Origin: Haematobia irritans
Taxonomy: Eukaryota; Arthropoda; Insecta; Diptera; Muscidae
Assembly (NCBI RefSeq): GCF_050003625.1
Contig: NC_134398.1
Span: 98,559,479 to 98,623,478, forward strand
Direction of reading: 5' to 3'
DNA length: 64,000 nt
The notes under the pieces are model-generated. The model was given only the letters and a program-made list of their open reading frames with translations, ran no database searches and was not told where the DNA came from. This document shows positions 1 through 11,576 of this stretch, one piece after another. The position numbers and the translations under genes are program-made. Position 1 is the first letter of the stretch, and each line of letters begins with the position of its first letter.

Positions 1-1774
<1,774 letters not shown>

Positions 1775-1924
1775 TATATAAATATAATAAGTACATATAC
1801 AAAAGAAAATAAGAAAACCAAATATAAATTAAAAAAAAGAAAAGAAAAAGAGAACATATACCAAGTGTAAAAAATACAGATACGAAAGAATATAAAAGGA
1901 ATATATTTATGGATTGTAGATTAA
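1775..1924 (+). other. A-rich leader upstream of errantivirus gag
   Basis: About 150 bp of strongly A-rich, non-coding plus-strand sequence just before the gag start. Errantiviruses commonly have such a leader between primer site and gag. No primer-binding site or LTR end is visible, so the true 5' end is lost or displaced. Confidence 0.55.
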
Positions 1925-3074
1925 ATGCCTAAAATTGAAAAAAATTCTTTACAATATTTTCCATATACAATTCCGAACTCAGACAATACATCCAAAATGA
2001 ATCATACAGGGGGTAGTACCAATAACAACAATAGCGTAGACGTTTTCAACTCTTTACGCATACCAGATGCAATTAAAGACCTTCCACGGTTTGACGGAAA
2101 CCAACGGCTTCTGTATGAATTCATTAACAATGTCCAAGAAATATTATTGTACCTTAGAGATATTGATGGCACTCTTTGTGCCAAAATTTTACTACGAGCT
2201 ATTAGGAACAAAATAGAGGGGGAAGCGAATGAAATATTAAATATGCATGGAACCCCATTAGTATGGGATGAAATCAAGAAAAACCTTATTTTACACTACT
2301 CAGATAAAAGGACGGAGACGTCCCTAATAAAAGATTTACATAATCTGAAACAATATAATTCAAACGTTGAAAAATTTTACAGTCAGATTGTCGAAATACA
2401 GTCGACACTACATAACAACATTCTTATTCACGAAACAGATCAAAGCGTAATTAAAGCGAAAAAAGAACTATACGGCGAAATGTGTTTAAACACATTCCTT
2501 GCCGGTCTTAAAGAACCATTAGGAGCTACGGTTAGGGCCATGAGATCCGAATCCTTGCCAACGGCATTGTCCTTTTGTCTTAAAGAGCAAAACATTTTTT
2601 ACAGGAAAAAAGATACTTTCGGACCAAATTTTAGGAAACCCGATTATCGCAAACCATACCAACCTTATTACAACCCCAATTTTAAACGGATTCCTGCAAA
2701 CTCAAAACTTTAAACAATACAACGCACAACCTAAAACAGGGTACCAAAATAATGGTCGAAATAACAACTTTATTCAAAATAAAGCTATAAAATATGAAAA
2801 CAGATTTAATACAGACGTCAACTCTAGAATGAGTAAATTCAGATACCCGAAACCAGAACCTATGGACATCGGCTCAGGGCACACTAACTATAGAACGACA
2901 ATGACTCGCAACACTAATCGCACAGGATACTCACAGCAACACGGTAGAGAAATGTATAATGTTAATTACGAAGACGGTTTTAATCAAGATTCGTATGATA
3001 ATGAAAATGTAGCCAACATTGATGATTCAGGAAATTTTCCTATTTTAGCCTCCAAAAATCTACCGGATTCGTAG
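1925..3074 (+). pseudogene. gag: errantivirus gag (frameshifted)
   Basis: The structural (capsid) gene. The first frame (1925-2713) holds 262 codons with a helical capsid-like body; the second (about 2715-3074) continues in another frame and includes EPMDIG, the short acidic motif common at the C-terminal side of gypsy-group Gag. The shift near 2710 lies in an otherwise uninterrupted sequence, so it is a decay mutation. No cysteine zinc knuckle is seen, as is usual for errantivirus Gag. The end overlaps the pol frame, consistent with frameshift expression of pol. Confidence 0.8.
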
Positions 3075-3937
3075 AAATTAATAAGCATGGTAACACATTG
3101 CCCTATGTTAATATAGACTCACCATTTGGTAAACCCCTTAAATTCTTAATAGATACAGGAGCTTCCGCTTCATTTATCAATCCGGAATATACCCTGCAAT
3201 CAAGGATAATTGATTGTAGTCCAATTACTATAACCACTGTCTTAAATCAATACAAAGTAGCGAAAAAGGCAATATTGCCAATATTTAAAGAATTCAAAGA
3301 AAAAGGAAACTTAACATTTCTAGTGTTTAGGTTCCACAATTATTTCGATGGACTACTTGGCATAGATATATTAATGCAGTTAAAGGCTAACTTAAATTTA
3401 TCAAACTTGTCCCTTATAACACCCTACTCTACCATTCCACTTAAAATAAAACCAAACTTCACTTCAGAAAAATGGATAATTCCTCCATTTACGAAATTAT
3501 TAGTAAAACTTCCAGTAGATATCCAAAATTGTGACTTCTTTATAAACTCGACAGTAATAGCCCCCGGCTTAAGCATCTCTGAAGGCTTATACTCTTCGAA
3601 AGACTGGTTCAGTGAGATAGAAGTTCAAAACACTTCTAATAAGGAACAATCACTTTTCATCGATCAACCAATAAAAGTGAAACCATATAAATCTTCGGAA
3701 TTTGTTGAAATCAACAACTGGAACTTAGGAAATTCCACTGCATCTAATCTTAAGGAGATATCAGATTTAATCCGAACATCTCATCTGAACACAGAAGAGA
3801 GGAAAGATATTTTGAAACTATGCAAACGATATGATGATATATTCTTTAAGGAAATCCAACAACTTTCTTTTACAAATAACATAAAACATAGCATTAGAAC
3901 AACAGACAATATACCAATATATATACACACAAAAAAA
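3075..3937 (+). pseudogene. pol: errantivirus pol: aspartic protease and start of reverse transcriptase
   Basis: The frame from about 3075 contains the retroviral-type aspartic protease site LIDTGASASFI near 3150, followed by the flap region and a linker (GLLGIDIL near 3355). It continues toward the N-terminus of reverse transcriptase and is cut at about 3933 by an insertion of roughly 1.08 kb; the same frame resumes at 5013. The protease would mature Gag-Pol inside the particle. Confidence 0.85.
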
Positions 3938-5012
3938 TAACTGCAAATAAATATTAACAACTTTATTTGTATGTAAAATCTATTGATGCTCAACAAATTT
4001 GTCTATTGAATATGAGGCATTTGTTGTTGAAATGTGTTTGTAGAAGCTTGACAGAGGAAATAATAGAAATATTCTGAATTTTTAACAAATTGTTTTGTTG
4101 CGAAAATAGTTGACTGCTATCGATATGAAAACAAAAACAAAAATACAAGACTGGTTACGCGCACATCGCTGAGAACATGTACGAAAACTAAAAGAAGTAT
4201 GCGAAGAATACCGTTAGAACAAAATGAGTATGAGCACATGCACGTGTATGATAGCAAGCAAGGAGCTCATTCATCAGAGAATACAGAAAAGCATTTATAA
4301 ATGTCTGTGAAAAATTTATATTTTTCAATTTGGTAGTTTCTTAAATGTGTTTGTTGTATGTGATAATTAATAAAACCATATTAATATCGGAATTAGAGTT
4401 ATTACAATTCTAATTAACTAGAATATATATCACTGGGCAAAAAGTTGTCAAAATGCTTGCTAGACGCTGGACTACCCAAATTTAATATCGTCATACATTT
4501 ACAAAACTGAGTATAAGATTTTCGACACAAAAATGTTACATGGTCCCCGTCCAAAAATAGCATTTTGGTCATATTCCTTCACTGTGTGTACTTAACAAAA
4601 TATCTCCAAAATTGTTCCGGCAATTTTGCAATTTTGGTGCAATAATTCTGTCAATTTCAATTTAATTTTTTTGTCAATACACCAATAAATTTGTTACAGG
4701 TCATTGATAGACTCCAACAAACCACATACAAATTTTTTCGTTCCAATTCAAAAATATTTGTTGAGGATTAAACGTAACGTTCAACAACAATTATTTTGTA
4801 CTGTTTTGTACTGGATGCTCAACAAATTACTTACAAATTATGTTATTGAGAACACAAATTATTTGTTGCCTTCTGATGGTAACGATTGCTAACAACTTTT
4901 TTGTAATAATGGTTATTAATAGTACAAATTAGTTTGTTGCAGGAAAATTAACAAATTTTGTTATTGGTTTTCCAACAAAAGTTATTGGTTCTCAAACTTA
5001 TTTTTATCTGTG
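3934..5012. mobile_element. non-coding insertion inside errantivirus pol
   Basis: About 1,079 bp without coding potential, flanked by CAAA on both sides (3930-3933 and 5013-5016). Removing it leaves the pol reading frame continuous, which defines its borders. It is AT-rich, contains many AACAAATTTG-like words on both strands, and its ends are weakly complementary (AAAATAACTGCAAATAAA and, from the other end, CAGATAAAAATAAG). It behaves as a MITE-like element; exact ends are uncertain by a few bases because of an A run. Confidence 0.7.
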
Positions 5013-5865
5013 CAAAGTCGTATAGATATCCGTATATCCCTAAGGAAGAGGTTAAAAAGCAAATACAAAGCATGTTAGAACAAGGGATTATCAGACAAAG
5101 TTACTCCCCCTGGAGCTCCCCAGTATGGGTAGTTCCTAAAAAAAAAGATTCGAGCTGGAAACAGAAATGGCGTCTCGTAATAGATTACAGGAAATTAAAC
5201 GAAAAGACAATTTCAGATCGATACCCTATACCTAATATTACAGAAATCCTCGATAAAATTGGTAGATCTATGTACTTTTCAACACTTGATCTAGCAAGCG
5301 GGTTTCATCAAATCGATATGGACCCAAAAGACATAGAAAAAAACCGCATTTACCGTAGAAGGAGGCCATTATGAATACCTCAGGATGCCTTTCGGTCTCA
5401 AAAATGCCCCCTCAACCTTCCAAAGAGTCACGGATAATGTTCTTAAGGGTTTGATAGGTAAAAACTGCCTTGTCTACCTGGATGACATAATCATCTACTC
5501 TACGTCTTTACAGGAACACATTACTAATTTGAAAGAAATTTTTGACAGATTGAGGGAGGCCAACTTAAAGGTGCAGTTGGACAAATCTGAATTTTTAAAA
5601 AAGGAATTAGCATTCTTAGGCCACACAGTTTCCACAGAAGGAATAAAGCCAAACCCCGACAAAATCGAAGCCATAAAAAATTCCCTATACCAAAAACCCA
5701 AAGAGATATAAAAGCTTTCCTGGGTTTATTGGGCTATTATAGGAAATTCATAAGGGATTTTGCGAAATTAGTAAAACCCCTTACTGTCTGTCTCAAAAAA
5801 GGACGATCTGTTAACCCAACAATATATACGGACCTTCGAGTTATGTAAAGATATCTTAACTAACG
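5013..5865 (+). pseudogene. pol: errantivirus pol: reverse transcriptase
   Basis: Ty3/gypsy reverse transcriptase in at least three frame pieces. Visible in order: the [13 protein letters not shown] segment, [10 protein letters not shown], the first catalytic Asp in [13 protein letters not shown] (about 5280), [15 protein letters not shown], the catalytic YLDDIIIYS (about 5475) and [13 protein letters not shown]. Frameshifts lie near 5340, 5695 and 5810. The enzyme copies element RNA into DNA in cytoplasmic particles; this copy cannot make it. Confidence 0.88.
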
Positions 5866-6260
5866 ACCCAATCCTCTAGTACCCAGATTTTTCTAAACCT
5901 TTCATCCTCACTACAGATGCCAGTAATATCGCCCTAGGCTCAGTTTTGTCGCAAGGAACCATTGGTAGCGACAAACCTATTTGTTTTGCTTCTCGCACAC
6001 TTTCAGAGACCGAATGTAATTATTCCACTATAGAAAAGGAATTATTAGCCATAATATGGGCTACTAAATATTTTAGGCCCTATTTGTTCGGTCGGAAGTT
6101 CCAAATAGTTACCGACCATAGGCCATTAACATGGCTAATGAGCCTAAAAGAACCTAACTCCAAATTAATTAGGTGGCGCTTAAAATTAGAGGAATTTGAT
6201 TACACCATTGTCTATAAAAAGGGAAAGCGAACACGAACGCTGATGCCCTAAGTAGAATTA
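5866..6260 (+). pseudogene. pol: errantivirus pol: RNase H
   Basis: The Ty3/gypsy RNase H domain: the first catalytic Asp in [16 protein letters not shown] (about 5910), the Glu in [11 protein letters not shown], and the third Asp in [11 protein letters not shown] (about 6110). A stop in the preceding frame near 5880 and a frameshift at about 6240 interrupt it. The domain removes the RNA strand of the RNA/DNA hybrid. Confidence 0.85.
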
Positions 6261-7684
6261 AATTAGTAAAGAATACTAACACGCAAAATGATATTAATGT
6301 GAACGAAATCGCTTCCGATCAAGGAACACAAGGCACAACTATTCATTCGGCGGAAGAGAACTTGGATGACGGAATTTATATTTCCGAAAAACCATTGAAT
6401 GAATTCAATTTACAGATAATATTGCACAAATCGGATAGAGGGTCACCTTTAACGATAGAGACAGTTTTCAAGAATAAACAAAAGAAAACTATTCGACGTG
6501 AACTATTCAACGAAGAAGTAATGACTAATATTTTCAAAGAATTTGTAGTTCCGGATAAGGTAAATGCTATATTCACTGACGATGAAACGTTTAGGATCGT
6601 TCAACAAACATATTCAAAGCATTTTTCACACAACAGATTATTCAAAGTAATACGTTGTACTATAATTCTGACCGACATAAGACAAGAAGAGGAACAGGAA
6701 ACCTTAATCAGAGAATACCATAACAGCAATAATAGGGGAATAAATTAAACTTATCTTCATTTGAAGAGGAAGTATTATTTCCCATTTCTAAAAAATAAAA
6801 TTGCTAAAACGATAAATAACTGCGGAAAGTGCCAAACGCTGAAGTACAATAGAAGTCCTCCAAAAATTAAATATGAAATACCGGAAACTCCAGAAAAACC
6901 GTTAGACATAATTCATATTGACCTTTATACTATAAATCACTACCATGTCCTTACGATACTATATAAATTTTCAAAGTTTGCGTCTGCATACTCTCTTCCA
7001 AATAGGACTAGTTTAACAGTGACAAGAACCTTCCAAACCTTTATCAGACAATACGGAATTCCTAAAAAAGTAATTTGTGACCAAGGTGTAGAATTTTCGT
7101 GCAACATTTTTAAAGACTTCTGTAGACAGTACGATATAATTTTACATTCGACTTCATTCCAGCAGACAAGTAGTAATGGACCAGTTGAACGATTACATTC
7201 AACTATTACTGAAATATATCGAATTATTTTGTCAAAACGTAGGGAACTCCGGTTAGAACAGGACCACGAAGAAATTTTATCCGAAGCATTGATTACATAC
7301 AACAATGCTATTCACTCGGCAAATAACCTAACACCGTACGAACTCTTCCACGAACGAACATATAAATTTGACAGGGATGTACAATTTACGAATGAACATG
7401 ATTACTTACGTAAACTTAACGAGTTTCAGGAAACCCTGTACCCTTCCATTAAATAAAAATTAGAAAAAGAAGTACAAAGTCGACTTGAGAAACTAAATAC
7501 AAACAGACATGAACCCGAAAACTTTGAAATCAATGAGGACATTTATCGGAAAGAATGCAGAAGAAATAAATTGACTCCAAGGTTCTCAAAACACCAAATT
7601 AAAAATAACAATAGAATTACAATAATCACCACAAGAAACCAAAAAATTCACAAATCAAGATTAAGGACTAAAAAGAAAACGTAA
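6261..7684 (+). pseudogene. pol: errantivirus pol: integrase
   Basis: The 6299-6748 frame is the linker and start of the zinc domain (EYHNSNNRGIN); after a frameshift, 6761-7456 continues with NCGKCQTLKY, giving the His/Cys zinc-binding region. The catalytic triad is seen as IHIDLYT (about 6910), CDQGVEF (about 7080) and VERLHST (about 7190), followed by YNNAIHSANNLTPYELF. A stop at 7454 precedes about 75 more codons of the same frame up to 7684. Integrase inserts the cDNA into the host chromosome. Confidence 0.85.
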
Positions 7685-8940
7685 CTATATTTTTAGATTT
7701 CCACTAATACTGACTCAACTTATCGAAATACAACATATCCGACGAGACCAAGGGATAATACAGGTAAATCTCGGACCAGCAAGGATCATCGAAAATGACA
7801 GCAACCTCATACACATTGTAAATTTAGAAAATTATGAAACAAATATTAAAGAGATAGCTCATGTTTTAGATATATTCCAAAAACGGGGACGACTAACTGA
7901 CTCTGTAAAAATAACAAATCTTGAACTTGAAGAACTACAAAACAAATTAACAACTCTTATCCCTTCTAAAAGATCAAAAAGAGGACTTATTAATGGACTA
8001 GGAACTGCAATTAAATTTATTACCGGAAATATGGACGCTCAAGATGCTCATGAATTAAACAATCAGATAAAAAGACTAGAAACAAATAAACAAAACATCA
8101 AAACAACACTGGAAAATCAACATAATTTGAATTCACAAGTGATAGAACGTTTTCAAAACTTGACTTCTCATATCAATACAGAACAAAGAAAATTAGAAAC
8201 ATACTTAACAAACTTGTCCCAAGAAACCTCTAAGAATTCAAAAGGAAGAAAACGTTTTACACGAAATGCAATACTTAAAACAAATAAAATATAACATTGA
8301 CTTGCTTAACGACCATCTAACCAACTTAGCTGAAGCCATAGTTTTGCCTAAACTAAATGTTATTTCTAAACTAATCCTTAACCCAAACGAAATGCGGTTC
8401 ATTTACGATGTATTGACTGAGCAGTCTCTTAATCTTATCTCATATGAGCATGTATATGAACTTCTTGGTCTTCAGGCATACTACAATCATAGCAACATAA
8501 TATTCAACGTCAAAATACCTATCCTTTCCGAAATGGCATTTCAATTCAGTCATATTATTCCCTTGCCAATTAATAAAACTAAAATAATCGTAATCCAGCC
8601 ATATATAGCCCACAATGAAAAAGGCGTTCAATACTTCGATAAAGCATGCCCCAGGATATTGCCCCTCCAGTCCTTACGCAAATCGAGGAAGAAGCGACAA
8701 TTGACACCCTAAACCTGAAGAAGCTCGCTGACTTTTATTTTGAAAATAAGAAGGCTGTCCTTATCTTGGAAAATGAAGCCGACAATAATATAAAACTAAC
8801 TTACTTCGTCATTACAATTCTTGCCGTCCTTATAATTACAACGTTTTGTGTTTCCCTCAAGATAAATCGCAAAAACATACCGAATATCATCGTTCCAGCC
8901 ACATCAACCTCCAGTTCCTTGTGGCCGTCACTATATTCCA
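7685..8940 (+). pseudogene. env: errantivirus env (truncated and frameshifted)
   Basis: The envelope-glycoprotein gene in three frames. The first (to about 8294) contains a furin-type basic site, SKRSKRG at about 7975, directly followed by a glycine-rich hydrophobic stretch like the fusion segment of insect errantivirus Env, then a helical region. The second (8266-8712) and third (8646-8987) follow after shifts. A hydrophobic stretch LTYFVITILAVLIITTFCV (about 8799-8860) fits the membrane anchor. The middle of the ectodomain, including its expected cysteine-rich part, is missing at about 8650. No functional envelope protein can be made. Confidence 0.8.
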
Positions 8941-8950
8941 AGGGGGGAGG
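8940..8950 (+). other. polypurine tract
   Basis: AAGGGGGGAGG directly before the LTR, the expected plus-strand DNA primer of LTR elements. It fixes the LTR start at 8951. Confidence 0.85.
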
Positions 8951-9371
8951 AGTTACGTTGGCCACACCACACATTCGAACATGCTGACGAGGCATGTTCC
9001 CACCAGTTGTAATGTTATTCGATGAGACCAATGAACCAGACAGGTTCATACGACCGGACACCCGATATTGCACAAGTTACGTTGGCCACACCACACATTC
9101 GAACATGCTGACGAGGCATGTTCCCACCAGTTGTAATGTTATTCGATGAGACCAATGAACCAGACAGGTTCATACGACCGGACACCCGATATTGCACATG
9201 CGGCATAAACCAGACAGGCACATGTCGCAGACGCAGCACTTTCCATACAAAAATTAGCTATAAGTATATTAACTAAAAGAAATTGTACTCACTTGAATAA
9301 AGTCAATCAAATTGGACGGTTGTCCAAGAAAAAATATTTTTTTATTTCCCCAAAATACAAGATACGTAACT
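8951..9371 (+). repeat. errantivirus 3' LTR with duplicated 124-bp start
   Basis: A 421-bp LTR beginning AGTTACG and ending GTAACT. Its first 124 bp (8951-9074) are repeated in tandem at 9075-9198 with almost no change. Each unit holds a short hairpin, GAACATGC...GCATGTTC. An AATAAA lies near 9296. The only LTR of this copy. Confidence 0.85.
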
Positions 9372-9975
9372 CGCGTGAGTGTAATTTCACTTACGCTCAC
9401 ACTCATTCATGCAGAAATATTTGTACTCACGCACGTCATGTGGGTAGGAATTCACGTTCACGGAAATTCACGAAATGAAAAGTTATACTCGCACACGCTC
9501 ACGCACGATTCACCACAATTCACGTTCATGCATGATTCACCACAATTTTCGTAATTCACAACAAATCTCGTGACTCAGGAAATTTTTCGGAACACGACAC
9601 GACAAATCTCATGACTCGCTGCAGTTACTGAACAGTACGTAACATTCATAACTTACGACGGAACCATTAGCAAAATTCAAATATGTTTTACAATCAAACA
9701 AAAATTAAAATCGGTGTGCTTGAATCGTGAACGTGAATTTGTTCTTGAGTGTGATTTTTTTCTGTCTCTGTCTTAACGTAAATGTGAATTTTATCGTGCA
9801 CGTGATTTTCGTTAGTGAGCGTGATTTCGGCGAAATTTTAAACATGCACATTACGAACACAATTTGATTTTTGCTCACGCACGACAAATTTTTGTTTAGT
9901 CCCGTTCAAGCCCATTTACGAGATTTAGTTTAAATTTCATTCACGACATCGCGTGATTCACGAAAATGTTTATTT
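9372..9975. repeat. CGTGA/TCACG-dense non-coding block, copy 1
   Basis: No coding sequence. The pentamer CGTGA and its complement recur dozens of times, often as CACGTGA or ATTCACGA, on both strands. Its partner is at 46599-47260. It is internal to a TTAA-flanked transposon (see 46335-47933), and the errantivirus cut it here. Confidence 0.7.
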
Positions 9976-10658
9976 TCTGAACAGATGCCAGTTTAACTGG
10001 CGGTTTAAAAAACCAAAGTAAAGCGCCAATATTCGTGCTAATGCACCAGTATGTTGCCAAGAAGGCTGATATCTATGGCTTCTTGCCTTTTTACGATTCC
10101 TTTCAAATTCCTCCTCGGCACTGCAGATATGTTTTCCACATCATTCTCGCATTCTTCGCCACATCCCAGTCGAAGTTCAAAATTTGTTTAATATCTTTGT
10201 TTTTCAAACCTTTTTTCTCTAGGTCCCATGTCCAAAAATATGTAATTTTACAACCACAATTGCCCAAAGTTGCCAACAGGCAACATTTCAATTTTAAAAA
10301 TTTCTTACTTTTTTTTGCAATTCCAAGATTTGACTTCCACAAATATTTTATTTGATATGTACTACAACAGATTTAATAAAAACTTTAAATACTTTCGGTG
10401 TAATTTAAAAAAAAAATCTCATTTATAAAAACCGTTTTCCAAATTCGCAAATATTTTTTTCTTGAGGCACGTGCGTATTAATGAAAATAAACTTTCTAAA
10501 TGACAACCAAATTAGCTGTTTTTTAATTCAACTTAAAAAGAACACTTGTAGCTTTCGATACTGTTACAATTTCATGAATAAAAATAAAAACAACGCTGAC
10601 AGTTAGTCTCAAACTCCAAAAAGTTGCCCATAGGAAACTTTAGGGTCGAAAGGGTTAA
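9976..10658. mobile_element. right part of TTAA-flanked transposon, copy 1
   Basis: Ends at 10655-10658 with GTCGAAAGGGTTAA, the complement of the TTAACCCTTTCGAC end seen intact at 46335. The left part was lost when the errantivirus inserted. A 79-codon minus-strand frame (10103-10342, with a CxC-type cysteine cluster) is present in both copies but I cannot assign it to a family. Confidence 0.7.
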
Positions 10659-11056
10659 GCATGGAATTTTTATCGACTATTGGTTCCTCATATATTCCTT
10701 CACAGTTCAAATCTGGAAGATTTATTATAGGAAACCAAATTCCATTTATTTCGAAATGGTCTTCACTAATATCACCCATAATTTAGAATTTAGAAATTCT
10801 TTTACTTAATGGAAACCACATTCTACCCATTTCAACATAATAATTTTTAATGTTAAATTTTTCTGGTGCTGATTTTATTGAATTATCATTTCTGATAACA
10901 TCAACACAAATACCACCGATTTCAAAATAATTGTTATTAATGTTAAATTTTTCTGGTGCTGATTTTATTGAGTTATCATTGCACAAATATCTAACACTCT
11001 ACACGCACAGCACTACCCACTCACTTGTCTAGCCCTCCGTGTTTCTATCGCATTGA

Positions 11057-11128
11057 GTTCACCAATGTGGTATCACAATGGACCGAATAGTCTAAGTGAG
11101 CCTGATACATCGGGCTGCCACCTAACCT
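11057..11128 (+). mobile_element. SINE 3'-tail insertion in the LTR-element leader
   Basis: About 72 bp (GTTCACCAATGTGGTATCAC to CACCTAACC) identical in type to the tail of the SINE at 39993-40300. It is flanked by CGCATTGA / CACATTGA. The related fragment at 53735 has the uninterrupted sequence ATCACATTGATAG, an empty site, so this is a severely 5'-truncated retroposon insertion. Confidence 0.8.
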
Positions 11129-11165
11129 CACATTGATAGATTAGACATTTTCAGTATGCCTACCT

Positions 11166-11183
11166 ATTACGTCGGGGTCACCA
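11166..11183 (-). other. primer-binding-site-like sequence
   Basis: On the minus strand TGGTGACCCCGACGTAAT follows the LTR end after three bases, the position and TGG start expected of a tRNA primer-binding site. I cannot assign the tRNA. Confidence 0.6.
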
Positions 11184-11186
11184 AAA

Positions 11187-11513
11187 TGTACGACTCCTAA
11201 TTGTACATCAAAGGTACAGACGGAGGAAGAAAAGGAAACGATGTGCTCGCCTTGATGGTTTAAATGAAACTCAATTTATTGTTAAATTTTCAATGACTTT
11301 ACTAGAAAGTAAAATACTTCTTATTCTAATTATACCTAATTGTTTGCTGTTATCTCATTGTGTGGAAAATCCTTCACATGGATTTTATTACTATACGCAT
11401 GTGTAGCATACTCATCAGTGTGTTAGCAGCCCTAATGGTTCTATTATATTTAGGTAGACCGCTGATAACACTTCTGCCTACACATAGATAATTCACATAG
11501 ATAACAGCCAACA
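11187..11513 (-). repeat. LTR of an unassigned retrotransposon, copy 1
   Basis: A 327-bp LTR with TG...CA ends: on the minus strand it begins TGTTGGCTGTTATC and ends GGAGTCGTACA. Supported by three copies (here, 48462-48788, 53790-54125) and by the third copy ending abruptly at the same terminus. An AATAAA lies on the minus strand near 11270. Confidence 0.75.
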
Positions 11514-11576
11514 ATGTATGGGTACAGCAAACTATGCTGGTTGCAATTTGGAAATATAACAAGAAAGTAAAGTCTA

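Larger units (their letters stand above)
1775..9371 (+). mobile_element. errantivirus (gypsy-type LTR retrotransposon with env), 5' LTR missing, decayed
   Basis: In order: A-rich leader, gag, protease, reverse transcriptase, RNase H, integrase, env, a purine tract and one LTR. This is the insect errantivirus (Ty3/gypsy) layout. All genes carry frameshifts or stops, pol is split by a 1.08-kb insertion, and env has an internal deletion. No 5' LTR or tRNA primer site is found before gag; the mariner at 842-1774 sits there. The right boundary is firm: LTR end AACT is followed by CGCG, and the duplicated segment at 46599 starts with the same CGCG without the element, so CGCG is the likely target duplication. 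Confidence 0.9.
10659..11186 (-). pseudogene. leader and gag start of minus-strand LTR element, copy 1
   Basis: Downstream (on the minus strand) of the LTR at 11187-11513. It contains a 90-bp direct repeat (phrases AATGTTAAATTTTTCTGGTG at 10848 and 10938) that reads as a repeated ~30-residue peptide with SIKSAPEKFN. A later frame opens at the ATG of MGDISEDHF and runs to 10658, where the TTAA-flanked transposon cuts it. I do not recognise the protein; its place after LTR and primer site suggests Gag. Confidence 0.5.
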
